Part shown: piece after piece, positions 45,961 to 54,959 of the stretch
How positions within the stretch are numbered: position 1 is the first letter of the stretch
Layout: each line of letters opens with the position of its first letter
From: Deltaproteobacteria bacterium
GTDB taxonomy: Bacteria; Desulfobacterota; Desulfobacteria; Desulfobacterales; Desulfosarcinaceae
NCBI GenBank assembly: GCA_021824175.1
Contig: JAKALP010000023.1
Location: forward strand, 1-64,000
Direction: 5' to 3'
Length of the DNA stretch: 64,000 nt
Program-made: the position numbers and the translations under genes
Notes under the pieces: model-generated
The model's database searches: none
The model's input: only the letters and a program-made list of their open reading frames with translations
What the model was told of the DNA's origin: nothing

Positions 45961-47538
45961 ATGCAAGATTTCAAGATCATCCTTTTTCTGTGCAACTGGG
46001 GTCCCCATGTGGCCTTTCAGACCTTGCAGGAGCAACGCGCCGATATCCCGCCGGAGATCAAGATGGTGCGCATTCCGTGCAGCGGACGCATCACCAAGGC
46101 GTTGCTCTTCAAACCCTTTGAGATGGGCGCCGACGGCGTTTTACTGCTGGGTTGCCACCCCGGCGCCTGCCGTTATGGCACCGGCACCGATGCAGCCTCT
46201 GAAAACACGGCGGAGACGCGCCAAATTCTGGATCTGATGGGCCTGGACGCACGACGGCTGCAATTGGGCACTTTTCTTCCGGACCAACCCCAGGCCCTGC
46301 TGGCGTTTCTCAAGGAGTTCACCGGCCGGATCCGGCAGTTGGGCAAAAGTCCCATCAGTGCTCCAGCGGCGGCGCAACCCCAGGAAAGCGAACAAAGTCT
46401 CGAAGCCATCATGAGCGCCCACGATGTCTTTGCCTGCCAGGATTGCGGCAAATGCACTTCAGCCTGTTCGCTGGCCCTGGCCGGCAAATCCTTCTCGCCG
46501 CGCTTCGTGGCTTCGGAGATCATCGCCGGCCGCGCTGACCGTCCTGAAGTGCGCGCCGCCGTGCACGCGTGTCTGACTTGCGGTACATGTTACGAGCGTT
46601 GCCCGTCGGCCGTCAATTTTCCGGAGTTCATCAAGGCCATGCGCATTTACTACCATGGTCGCACCTTGTCCAGCGCGCCGGCCCACGGCGGCTTCTTCCA
46701 GAGCATGATGCGCGCCATGACCGCCGAAGAGTTAGTGCCCCGGCGCTGGGAAGATCTTCCCGAAAACATCCGGGTCCGCAAGGAGAGTCCGATTCTCTTC
46801 TTTGGTGGTTGCGCGGCCTACTTCGATATCTTCTTCCACAAATATCTGGGGGCGCAAACCCGCCAGATTCTGGAAGACAGTTTACGACTACTCAACTTCT
46901 TCGATGTGGAGCCGATGGTTCTGCCCAACGAACGCTGCTGTGGCCACGATTTGCTGTGGTCCGGCGACCGCGCTAATTTCTTGCGTCTGGCCCGGCTCAA
47001 CGCCCAGGCCATTGCCGCCAGTGGAGCGCAAGAGGTGATCACGGCGTGCCCCGAATGCTTTCATACCCTGGGCCAGGAGTATGTCCGCCATGGCGTGACC
47101 CTGCCGGTGAAAGTCACCCACATCCATGAGTATCTGGAGCGCGAAATCGGCAAAGGAGCCGTGGCCTTCAAACCCCTGGAAGCCAAAGTCACTTTCCAGG
47201 ACGCCTGCCGCCAGAGCCGCTTCAACGGCCAGTCCCAGCTGCCGCGCAAACTGCTCAAACAGATGCTCGGCAATGGCGGCCAGGCCGCGGCCGAGGAGGC
47301 TGTCACGGTATGCTGCGGCAACAGCGCCTGGACCGGCTGTGATGCCTACAGCAAACGCATGCAGGTGCTGCGCCTGGAGCGGGCCAAACAAGCGGGCAGC
47401 GAGCTGATGATCACGGCCTGCCCCAAGTGCCAGATCCACCTGCGTTGCGCCATGGACGATGTGCTGCGGGGTGAAGAATTGCAGCTGGAGATGATGGATC
47501 TGACCAGCGTTATCGCGAGAAGTATTTATTGGGCGTAG
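45961..47538 (+). CDS. MvhD-HdrC-HdrB fusion protein
   Basis: 525 residues. Residues 1-125 are MvhD-like (LFLCNWGPHVAFQT, RIPCSGRITKALLF, LLGCHPGACRYGTG). HdrC-type 4Fe-4S motifs lie near 159 and 203 (CQDCGKCTSACSLA, CLTCGTCYERCPSA). Two CCG domains of HdrB follow: CCGHDLLW near 325 with CPECFH near 362, and CCGNSAWTG near 450 with CPKCQ near 487. HdrB subunits hold the non-cubane clusters that reduce disulfides or similar. In MvhD the usual first CxxC is CNWC; here it is CNWG, so the 2Fe-2S site may be altered. It starts three bases after the previous stop, in the same operon, and the physical fusion of three subunits is notable. Confidence 0.88.
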   Translation: MQDFKIILFLCNWGPHVAFQTLQEQRADIPPEIKMVRIPCSGRITKALLFKPFEMGADGVLLLGCHPGACRYGTGTDAASENTAETRQILDLMGLDARRLQLGTFLPDQPQALLAFLKEFTGRIRQLGKSPISAPAAAQPQESEQSLEAIMSAHDVFACQDCGKCTSACSLALAGKSFSPRFVASEIIAGRADRPEVRAAVHACLTCGTCYERCPSAVNFPEFIKAMRIYYHGRTLSSAPAHGGFFQSMMRAMTAEELVPRRWEDLPENIRVRKESPILFFGGCAAYFDIFFHKYLGAQTRQILEDSLRLLNFFDVEPMVLPNERCCGHDLLWSGDRANFLRLARLNAQAIAASGAQEVITACPECFHTLGQEYVRHGVTLPVKVTHIHEYLEREIGKGAVAFKPLEAKVTFQDACRQSRFNGQSQLPRKLLKQMLGNGGQAAAEEAVTVCCGNSAWTGCDAYSKRMQVLRLERAKQAGSELMITACPKCQIHLRCAMDDVLRGEELQLEMMDLTSVIARSIYWA

Positions 47539-47550
47539 GAGATAAGAAAT

Positions 47551-47702
47551 AGTTTTAAGTTTAAAGGGGAAAGTTTTAAGTTAAGGAGTTCCGGCGATTG
47601 AATTAAAAGAGCACGAGCACTAGCGTGAAGACAGCAGAGATCGGCGAAAAAATCAATGACAGCATTCCTTAACTTAAAACTTTCCCCTTTAAACTTAAAA
47701 CT
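47551..47702. repeat. AT-rich long-hairpin element, copy 4 (perfect 36-bp arms)
   Basis: The left arm 47551-47586 is the exact reverse complement of 47667-47702 over all 36 bases, with an 80-base loop. The arm has GGGG/CCCC where copy 1 has GTGT/ACAC, so both arms changed together. The core again shows GACAGCATT before the right arm. It lies between the HdrB and HdrA fusion genes. Confidence 0.9.
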
Positions 47703-47731
47703 CGTTTAATCATATAAAACAGGAAAGACCC

Positions 47732-50158
47732 ATGAAACCATCAACCACTTCTATCACCCCCGGCACGGCCGCCGACGAACCCCGCATCGGCGTCTATGTC
47801 TGCCACTGCGGCAAGAATATCGCCCAGACCGTGGATTGCGACGGCATCGCGGCCCAATTGGCCAGTCTGCCTGACGTGGCCGTGGCCAAGGGCATCGGCT
47901 ATGCCTGCAGCGAGCCTGGCCAGCGCGAGATCCGCGAAGACATCGAAACCCTGGGCCTTAACCGGGTCGTTATCGGCTCCTGTTCGCCGCGCTTGCATGA
48001 ACCGACCTTCCGCCAGATGCTGATCGCGGCGGGTCTTAATCCCTATCTGCTGGAGATGGCCAACCTGCGCGAGCAGTGCAGTTGGGTGCACATGAAAGAG
48101 CCCCAGGCGGCCACGGCCAAAGCCCTGGACCTGATGAAGATGGGCGTGGCCAGGGTACGGCGACTGCAAGCCCTGAGCGAGCCCAAGCTGCCCATGACCC
48201 AGCGCGCCCTGGTGATCGGCGGCGGCGTGGCTGGTATCCAGGCGGCCCTGGATATGGCCGACAACGGCTACGAAGTGGTCATGGTGGAGCAGCAGCCCTC
48301 CATCGGCGGCGTCATGGCCCAGCTGGACAAGACCTTTCCCACCATGGATTGCTCCATCTGAATTTTGGGTCCGAAGATGACGGATGCCGGTCGGCATCCC
48401 CGGATCAAGATTCATACCCTGAGCCAGGTGGTGGATATCAAAGGCAACGTGGGCAATTTCGACGTCAAGATCGTCAAGAAGGCCCGCTATGTGGATGAAA
48501 AAGAGTGTACCGCCTGCGGCGATTGCGCCAAGGTGTGCCCTGTGGTGCGGCCCGACGAGTTCAACCTGGGACTCTCTTCACGGCGCGCCATTTACTCTCC
48601 GTTTCCCCAGGCCGTGCCGTCGGCTTATGTGATCAACTCCCACGAGTGTTTGGGCCACAATCCCGTAGTATGTAGTAAATGTCTGGATGCCTGTGAGAAG
48701 AAATGCATTGATTTTCACATGTCCGATGAGACCTTCACCGAACGGGTCGGCACCATCGTGGTGGCCACGGGGCTTAAGCCCCACGATCCGCGCGCCTTGG
48801 ATGAATACGGCTTTACGCGCTTTGAAAATGTGCTCACCAGCCTGGAGTTCGAGCGCCTGGTCAATGCCGGCGGTCCCACCCAGGGCCATTTGATCCGCCC
48901 CACGGACCGCAAGCCGCCCAAATCGGTGGGCTTTATCCAATGCGTGGGGTCGCGCTCGGCCCGGCGCGGCAAATCCTACTGCTCCAACATCTGCTGCATG
49001 AACACCATCAAAAGCACCTTGGTGCTCAAGGAGCACCATCCGGACATGGCGGTGAAAGTCTTCTACATCGACATCCGGGCCTTCGGTAAAGGGTTCGAAG
49101 ATCTCTACACCCGCTCCCGGCGCCAGGGCGTGCATTACGTACGCGGCTTACCCGGTCATGTGGAAGAACTTCCCAACGGCGGTCTGCGGGTGGCGGTGGA
49201 GAATATCGCCAGTGGCGCTTTGGAGTTCTTCGAGCTGGACATGCTCGTATTGGCCATCGGCATCGAGCCGGCGTCCGGCACCCAGCGCTTGCAGGAGATG
49301 CTGGGCTTGCAATTGACCCCCGACGGTTTTTTCCTGGAGGCCCATCCCAAGCTGCAGCCCGTGGATGCCGCCACCCGGGGCATCTTCTACGCCGGTTGCG
49401 CCGAGGGCCCCAAGGATATTAAGGAGAGCGTCACCCAGGCCTCGGCCGCGGCCGTGCGCGCCATCCGCCTGATGCAGGCCGATCAGATCACGGCCGAAGC
49501 CATTACTTCCGAAGTCATCACCGAGCAGTGCAAAGCCTGCGGCAAGTGCGCCGAAGTGTGCCCGTACAATGCCATCACGGTCGATCCCAAGAAGAAGATT
49601 CCAGCCCAGATCGCCACCGCCGCGTGTACCGGCTGCGGCACCTGCGCGGCTGAATGCCCGTTCGGCGCTATCACCATGAATCACTTCACTGACCAGCAGA
49701 TCTATGAGCAGATTGATACCCTGCTGGCGGAACGGCCCGAAGAGAAGATCCTCACCTTTGCCTGCAACTGGTGCTCCTATGCCGGCGCCGACTATGCCGG
49801 GGTGTCACGGCTGCAGTATCCGCCCAATGCCCGCCTGATCCGCACCATGTGCTCGGGCCGGGTGGACGAAGCCTTTATCTGGCACGGCTTCAAGAAGGGC
49901 GCGCCCGTGATTCTGGTCAGCGGCTGCCACATCGGCGACTGCCACTACATCAACGCCAATCACTGGACCGTCAAGCGCGTGGAAAACGTGCGCAAGAAGA
50001 TGGAAAAACGCGGCCTGCGTCCTGAACGCCTGCAACTGGAGTGGGTCAGCGCGGCCGAGGGCGTGCGTTTCGCCCAGGTGATGACCCGCATGGAGCAGTT
50101 GCGCCAAGGCGTTTCGTCCCAGGAGATTGCCGAAACGGTGACATTATTAGAGAAGTAG
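47732..50158 (+). CDS. hdrA: Selenocysteine HdrA fused to MvhD domain
   Basis: Read as one 808-residue protein with UGA (48359-48361, codon 210) decoded as selenocysteine. The two halves are in the same frame, and the UGA falls inside FPTMDCSI-U-ILGPKMTDAG, where HdrA proteins have a conserved Cys (DCxxCILxPKM). The N-terminus has GVYVCHCGKNIAQTV and SCSPRLHEPTFRQML; the FAD site is VIGGGVAGIQAALDMA; an internal 4Fe-4S motif is CTACGDCAKVCPVV; HdrA Cys motifs are CVGSRSARRGKSYCSNICC; two ferredoxin motifs are CKACGKCAEVCPYNA and CTGCGTCAAECPFGA. The C-terminus is MvhD (FACNWCSYAGADYAGVSR, MCSGRVDEAF, SGCHIGDCHYINAN). HdrA carries the bifurcating FAD; MvhD and HdrB/C are its electron partners. 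It is the last gene of the KOR-Hdr cluster. Confidence 0.93.
48359..48399 (+). promoter_or_regulatory. In-frame UGA and bacterial SECIS hairpin
   Basis: Twenty bases after the UGA, GGATGCC (48382-48388) and GGCATCC (48393-48399) form a perfect 7-bp stem closed by the four-base loop GGTC. GGUC in the apical loop at this distance matches the SelB-binding hairpin of bacterial selenoprotein genes such as fdhF. The hairpin lies within the coding sequence, as bacterial SECIS elements do. Confidence 0.85.
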
Positions 50159-50308
50159 TAAAACTGTTGCGGCCTTATCAGCGAACGTGGATATTCGCAT
50201 GATCCAGCGATGCCACGTGTCCGAGTAGTGCACTTTTATTTTGACTTTTGGACCCCCAAGGTCTATCTATGCGAGTGATTTTACGACATTTTGATCAGGA
50301 GTGGGGCC

Positions 50309-51355
50309 ATGAATAAGCCTTTGACATATGTGGATGCCGGTGTCGATATCGACAAGGCCGATAAGTTGGTGCATACGATCAAGGCCATTGCCCAGAAGAC
50401 TCGGGTATCGGGCGTCATGGGCGAAATCGGAGGTTTCGGCGGCCTGTTTTCGTTGAGCACGGCCAATATGGAGAATCCGGTGCTGGTAAGCTCCACGGAT
50501 GGCGTGGGCACCAAACTCAAAATCGCCTTCATGATGGACAAGCACGACACGGTGGGCATCGATCTGGTGGCCATGAGCGTAAACGATGTGGCCGTGCAGG
50601 GCGCCAAGCCGCTCTTCTTTTTGGACTATCTGGCGACCGGCCGCATTGATGGCGAGCGGATCACCCAGATCATCCAGGGCATCGGTAAGGGCTGCCAGGA
50701 GGCGCGCTGCGCTCTGATCGGCGGTGAAACCGCGGAGATGCCGGGCTTTTATCAGGACGGTGAATATGATCTGGCCGGATTTGCCGTGGGCATCGTGGAC
50801 AACAGCAAGATCGTGGACGGCTCGGAAATCCAGGTGGGGCACCAGATCATCGGCATCGCCTCCAACGGCGTGCACAGCAACGGCTTTTCCATGGTGCGCA
50901 AGATCTGCTTTGATCTGCTTAAGCTCACCGTGAACTCCCACGTGCCCGAGCTAGGCAAAACCCTGGGCGAAGAGTTGCTGTCCCCCACGCGCATCTACTC
51001 CGAGACCATCCAGAACCTGGTGCGCGGCCTGCCCATCAAGGGCTTGGCCCACATCACCGGCGGCGGCATCGTGCTCAATACCCTGCGCATTATTCCCCAG
51101 GCCTGCGGTATCGCGCTCAAGCGCGACAGCTGGGAAGTGCCGCCCATTTTCACTTTCCTCAAAGAGGCCGGCAAGGTGGAAGAACATGAGATGCTGCGCA
51201 TTTTCAACAATGGCATCGGTCTGGTGGCCGTGGTGCCGGAAAACGCGGTGCAGGATGTGCTGGCGCGGTTGTCGGCCATGAAGGAAAAGGCCTTTGTCAT
51301 CGGTTCGATCGTCGAACGGCCCGCTTCGGACGAGGAACGTTTCCATTGGGTCTGA
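50309..51355 (+). CDS. purM: Phosphoribosylformylglycinamidine cyclo-ligase
   Basis: 348 residues from the ATG at 50309, preceded by AGGAGTGGGG. The AIR synthase pattern is clear: LTYVDAGVDIDKADKLV, TRVSGVMGEIGGFGGLF, LVSSTDGVGTKLKIAF, IGGETAEMPGFYQDGEYDLA, HSNGFSMVRKI and HITGGGIVLNTLRI. It converts FGAM to aminoimidazole ribotide with ATP in purine synthesis. No other purine gene is near. A short open frame and a strong hairpin separate it from tsaD. Confidence 0.96.
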   Translation: MNKPLTYVDAGVDIDKADKLVHTIKAIAQKTRVSGVMGEIGGFGGLFSLSTANMENPVLVSSTDGVGTKLKIAFMMDKHDTVGIDLVAMSVNDVAVQGAKPLFFLDYLATGRIDGERITQIIQGIGKGCQEARCALIGGETAEMPGFYQDGEYDLAGFAVGIVDNSKIVDGSEIQVGHQIIGIASNGVHSNGFSMVRKICFDLLKLTVNSHVPELGKTLGEELLSPTRIYSETIQNLVRGLPIKGLAHITGGGIVLNTLRIIPQACGIALKRDSWEVPPIFTFLKEAGKVEEHEMLRIFNNGIGLVAVVPENAVQDVLARLSAMKEKAFVIGSIVERPASDEERFHWV

Positions 51356-51375
51356 CCGGCCGGGCAGGAAGTGAT

Positions 51376-51459
51376 ATGCAGCCATTGATCCGATTATTTC
51401 AGAAATTCTTCGCCTGGCTCGCCAAGGGTGCTCAAAGCCAACCCCCTTGCGGTGGGTGA
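51376..51459 (+). CDS. Possible 27-residue amphipathic small protein
   Basis: A short frame 20 bases after purM: MQPLIRLFQKFFAWLAKGAQ plus a seven-residue tail rich in Pro, Gly and with a Cys. AGGAAGTGAT precedes the ATG with normal spacing. The first 18 residues form an amphipathic helix with Phe/Trp/Leu on one face and Arg/Lys on the other, which would suit membrane association. I cannot assign a family, and chance is possible for so short a frame. Confidence 0.4.
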   Translation: MQPLIRLFQKFFAWLAKGAQSQPPCGG

Positions 51460-51531
51460 GTCCCTCGCGGGCAGGCCGCCGGGAGAGCGGGAAGCCAAAC
51501 GGACCGATGATGGTCCATGCAGTAGAGAAGT

Positions 51532-51568
51532 AAAGGCCGGAAAGGGGATTTGCCCTTTGCCGGCCTTT
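51532..51568 (+). terminator. Long GC-rich hairpin between purM and tsaD
   Basis: AAAGGCCGGAAAGGG (51532-51546) pairs with CCCTTTGCCGGCCTTT (51553-51568) with one bulged G and a 6-base loop. GTGGTTTTG follows, a weak U-tract. It most likely ends the purM transcript; readthrough into tsaD is possible. Confidence 0.75.
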
Positions 51569-51602
51569 GTGGTTTTGTGGAAACCGATGAGGAAAGTGGA
51601 GC

Positions 51603-52622
51603 ATGCGGGTACTAGGCATAGAGTCTTCCTGTGATGAAACAGCCGCGGCCGTGGTCGAGGATGGGCGTCGAATACTTTCTTCGGTAGTGGCATCCCAAAT
51701 TGAAGTGCACCGGCCATATGGCGGCGTGGTGCCGGAGCTGGCCTCGCGCATGCATGTGGAAGCCATCGGGCCGGTGGTGACCCAGGCCCTGTCCGAAGCC
51801 GGTTTATCCAAGGAAGGAATCGATGCCGTGGCCGTAACCCAGGGACCTGGGCTGGTGGGATGTCTGCTGGTGGGATTTTGCTTTGCCAAGGCCTTTGCCT
51901 TTGCCCGGGTTCTGCCCTGGGTGGGGGTGGATCACCTGGCCGGACATCTGCATTCGGTTTTGCTCACCGATGCCCGGCCCCCCTTTCCCCTGGTGGCGCT
52001 GCTGGCCTCGGGCGGGCACACCGGGCTGTACTATCTGCCGGAGGTGGGCAGCCATGAATTGATGGGCCAGACTCGTGATGATGCCGCCGGCGAGGCCTAC
52101 GATAAAGTGGCCAAGATGCTCGGCCTGGGCTATCCGGGTGGTGCCGTCATCGACCGGTTGGCGGCCCAGGGTGATCCGGCAAGTATCTTCTTTACCCGTC
52201 CGTATTTGGACAAAGAAGGGTTTGAATTTAGTTTTAGCGGATTGAAGACTGCGGTACAACGCCATCTCCAGAAATATCCGCAGGATGCCCACACTCGGAC
52301 CGCAGATCTTGCCGCTGGTTTCCAGGCTGCGGTGGTGGAGGTCTTGACTCATAAATTGATCGCCGCTGCCCAGTTTAAACAGGTCCGCCAAGTAGTCCTG
52401 GTGGGGGGGGTAGCCGCTAACGCAGGCCTGCGAACCTTCCTGACGGTTGCGGCCGCAGCCAAAGGGATCAATGTATGGGCCCCTCCTCTGAGTCTTTGTG
52501 GCGACAATGCCGCCATGATCGCCGCAGCTGGCTTTCATCTCATCCAGGCCGGCCATACCACCCCTTTAGATGCTGATGTTTACTCGCGCAATCCCCGGTC
52601 AGGTTCCATACCGACTCTCTGA
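51603..52622 (+). CDS. tsaD: tRNA N6-adenosine threonylcarbamoyltransferase
   Basis: 339 residues, beginning MRVLGIESSCDETAAAVVED. The metal-binding HxxxH is in GVDHLAGHLHSVL. Further family marks are RPPFPLVALLASGGHTGLYY, GRTRDDAAGEAYDKVAK-like QTRDDAAGEAYDKVAKML, FSFSGLKTAVQRHL and VLVGGVAANAGLRTFL. It makes t6A37 in tRNAs reading ANN codons, together with TsaB/C/E encoded elsewhere. The usual length supports the ATG at 51603. Confidence 0.97.
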   Translation: MRVLGIESSCDETAAAVVEDGRRILSSVVASQIEVHRPYGGVVPELASRMHVEAIGPVVTQALSEAGLSKEGIDAVAVTQGPGLVGCLLVGFCFAKAFAFARVLPWVGVDHLAGHLHSVLLTDARPPFPLVALLASGGHTGLYYLPEVGSHELMGQTRDDAAGEAYDKVAKMLGLGYPGGAVIDRLAAQGDPASIFFTRPYLDKEGFEFSFSGLKTAVQRHLQKYPQDAHTRTADLAAGFQAAVVEVLTHKLIAAAQFKQVRQVVLVGGVAANAGLRTFLTVAAAAKGINVWAPPLSLCGDNAAMIAAAGFHLIQAGHTTPLDADVYSRNPRSGSIPTL

Positions 52623-53143
52623 TTTCCGGCCGAACTCAATACTGATAAAAATTCGGACATCTTGACAAAAAGTCAAACACAACCAGCCTGTCTGCGCCGG
52701 AAAACCAATGTTTGTTGCTGCTACCAAGTGGGAGTAGGGAAAAGGTTGAAATTCTATAGGTGCCATGCTCTTATCTCTGGGCGGCCCAAGTCCGGCGCGG
52801 GTTCCTCAACGAGCTGGCTTGAGCCGTAAGGAGGAATTAGCCCAATCGGAACGTTTGTAGTAATTTAATTTTACACAGTCAAAAATGAACTCGATTCCGC
52901 CCAAATTCTGTTTAAATATTAAATATTAAAAATAATATATAATAATTAAGGCCCCATGGCGATCCCTTTGACAAAAGATTGGCATACAAGCTGCTATCCT
53001 AATGCGCGACGCGACCTGGGGCGGGAAGCATTTTCACTGACAATGGAGTTTAATCCTGAATCAATACTTCGCGCGCTGACAATGGCAGGGCATCCGCCCG
53101 GTGTAACGGGAGTGCTGCCAACGCCCAGTACAGGAGGCCTAAG
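52623..53143. other. Long intergenic region upstream of the receiver-TauE cluster
   Basis: Over 500 bases without a convincing gene. There is a very AT-rich patch at ~52905-52950 (TTAAATATTAAATATT). A possible sigma-54 promoter lies at 52979. A 66-codon open frame at 52956-53156 overlaps the receiver start and looks fortuitous. This region probably holds the control sites of the cluster at 53.1-55.6 kb. Confidence 0.5.
52979..52996 (+). promoter_or_regulatory. Candidate sigma-54 (-24/-12) promoter
   Basis: TTGGCATACAAGCTGCTA has GG (52981-52982) and GC (52993-52994) separated by exactly ten bases and differs from the consensus TGGCAC-N5-TTGC at two positions. It lies about 150 bases upstream of the receiver gene and just after the AT-rich patch where an activator could bind. 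The match is by eye only. Confidence 0.4.
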
Positions 53144-53572
53144 ATGGAATCTTTAAAAGCTTTGTTTGTGGATGATGAAACCGGCTACCTGGAAACAGCG
53201 GTCAAGCGCATGAAAAAACGCGGCATTGATGTGATCGGTGCCTCCAGCGGCACGGAAGCCCTGGAAACCCTGGCCGCCCAGGCCATCCACGTGGTGGTGA
53301 TGGATGTGCGCATGCCGGGCATGGACGGTATCCAAGCCCTCAGAGAGATCCGGCAGCGCTATCCGCTGGTGGAAGTGATCCTGCTCACGGGGCATGCCAG
53401 CATGGAGGTGGCTATCCAAGGCATGGAATCGGGGGCTTTTGATTATCTGCTCAAACCCATCGACATCGATGAGCTGATTTACAAAATTCAAGACGCCTAC
53501 AAACGGCGTCAAATCCAAACTAAGAAAATAGAGACCATTGAAAAACTAAGGGGAGGTGAAAGGGAAAAATAG
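53144..53572 (+). CDS. Single-domain response regulator (CheY-like)
   Basis: 142 residues, almost entirely a receiver. Acidic pair in ALFVDDETGYLE, phosphoacceptor Asp near 55 in HVVVMDVRMPGMDGIQAL, Thr in VILLTGHASMEVA and Lys near 104 in DYLLKPIDIDELIYKI. A short charged helix follows. No output domain exists, so it acts by protein contact or phosphorelay. GGAGGCCTAAG precedes the ATG. It starts a same-strand cluster with the TauE/SafE exporter. Confidence 0.92.
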   Translation: MESLKALFVDDETGYLETAVKRMKKRGIDVIGASSGTEALETLAAQAIHVVVMDVRMPGMDGIQALREIRQRYPLVEVILLTGHASMEVAIQGMESGAFDYLLKPIDIDELIYKIQDAYKRRQIQTKKIETIEKLRGGEREK

Positions 53573-53651
53573 CGAAAAATTGAAAGAATTGTCTGCTGCG
53601 GTTTTTATGTCAAGGACGCGTAACCTCAATTTCCTAAGGAGCACGAACGCA

Positions 53652-54959
53652 ATGAATTTTTTCAAGCTGTGGGGAGAGTTCATGATGCAAGGTGCCCGGC
53701 GCTATGCCCAATGGGAGGTCGATAATGCCAAGACCATCCTGGGTTCTCGCAAGCGCCTCTTCATTTTGGGCCTCTTGATATTACCGATTATTCTGGGCGG
53801 ATTTGTCTTCGCCGATCAGGTGGGCGACAAGCTGCCCAGTTTTCTGGGATCAAAAAGCGCGTACAGCCCAGCTTTTTACTCCAATTTCATTTTCATCGCC
53901 TCCATTCTGATCGGCATCTGCGCTGGTCTGATCACCGGGGCCATCGGCGCGGGCGGCGGTTTTATCATCGCCCCGGCCCTGATGAGCGCCGGCATCAAAG
54001 GTATTCTGGCGGTGGGCACCGATCTCTTCCATATCTTCGCCAAGGCCATCATGGGCAGCGTGATTCATCGCAAGCTAGGCAATGTGTCGGTGCCGCTGGC
54101 AGTGGTTTTTCTGATCGGATCGATCGGCGGTTCCACCCTCGGCGGTTATGTCAATCGCCTATTGTATGACAAGAATCCAGTGCTCAGCGATGCCTTCATC
54201 ACCACGATATATGTGTTGATGCTGGGATTCCTGGGCGCCTACTCCCTGATTGACTATGTCCGCTCCCGCAAAGCCATGGCCGGCGGCGCGGATATGGGCG
54301 ATGCCCATGGCGGCGGCAAAGGCAAAAAAGAGGGTGCCGATATCGGCGGCCTGCCCCGCAAACTGCAATCCATCAATATTCCGCCCATGGTGAAGTTCGA
54401 CCATGACTTCACTCCTGGCGGCCGCGGCATTTCATGGATCTTTCTGGTGCTTTCCGGCGCTCTGGTCGGCCTGGCGGCCGGTATCATGGGCGTGGGCGGC
54501 GGATTCTTGACCTTCCCCATATTTGTTTACATGCTGGGGGTCTCCTCCATGACCACGGTGGGCACCGATATTCTGCAGATCGTTTTCACGGCCGGCTATT
54601 CCGCCATCACCCAGTATGCCATCTACGGTTTTATCTTCTACACCCTGGCCATGGGCATGCTGCTGGGCAGCCTGATTGGCATTCAAGTGGGCGCCATGGC
54701 CACCAAGGTGGTGCCGGGCATCACCATCCGCGGCTTTTATGCCATGGCGGTGCTGGCGGGTTTCGTGAATCGTTTCTTTGCTCTGCCTTCCAAGCTGGCG
54801 GCCATGAACTATATCCCGCTGTCTGCCGGTATGGGTAAAATTCTCAATCAAATTGGTAACTGGGCTTTCTTTTTCGTTATCGGCACGTTCGCGGTGTGGG
54901 TCATCGGCACTTTCTTGAAGAACATCAGCGTGCTCAAAGGAGAGGAGGGCCATTCATGA
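53652..54959 (+). CDS. TauE/SafE (TSUP) family sulfite/organosulfur exporter-like permease
   Basis: 435 residues from the ATG at 53652 (AAGGAGC upstream); an earlier GTG at 53556 would overlap the receiver gene. After a cytoplasmic N-terminus and one span (LFILGLLILPIILGGFVFAD), two related halves of the TSUP fold appear: ILIGICAGLITGAIGAGGGF near the first and GALVGLAAGIMGVGGGFLTF in the second, separated by a charged Gly-rich cytoplasmic loop. TSUP proteins move sulfite, sulfoacetate or similar anions. In a sulfur-metabolising anaerobe, sulfite or organosulfonate export is plausible but inferred. The stop overlaps the next start (ATGA). Confidence 0.9.
   Translation: MNFFKLWGEFMMQGARRYAQWEVDNAKTILGSRKRLFILGLLILPIILGGFVFADQVGDKLPSFLGSKSAYSPAFYSNFIFIASILIGICAGLITGAIGAGGGFIIAPALMSAGIKGILAVGTDLFHIFAKAIMGSVIHRKLGNVSVPLAVVFLIGSIGGSTLGGYVNRLLYDKNPVLSDAFITTIYVLMLGFLGAYSLIDYVRSRKAMAGGADMGDAHGGGKGKKEGADIGGLPRKLQSINIPPMVKFDHDFTPGGRGISWIFLVLSGALVGLAAGIMGVGGGFLTFPIFVYMLGVSSMTTVGTDILQIVFTAGYSAITQYAIYGFIFYTLAMGMLLGSLIGIQVGAMATKVVPGITIRGFYAMAVLAGFVNRFFALPSKLAAMNYIPLSAGMGKILNQIGNWAFFFVIGTFAVWVIGTFLKNISVLKGEEGHS

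Noticed and set aside
48359-48361. UGA read as a true stop splitting HdrA into two genes or a pseudogene
   Set aside because: The frame continues without shift, the UGA is at a conserved Cys position, the following codons IL-GPKM match the family, and a GGUC-loop hairpin lies 20 bases downstream.
51532-51568. Riboswitch between purM and tsaD
   Set aside because: Only a single long hairpin is seen, with no conserved aptamer-like parts; a terminator is the simpler reading.
52956-53156. 66-codon frame upstream of the receiver gene
   Set aside because: It overlaps the candidate promoter and the receiver start and has no recognisable content.
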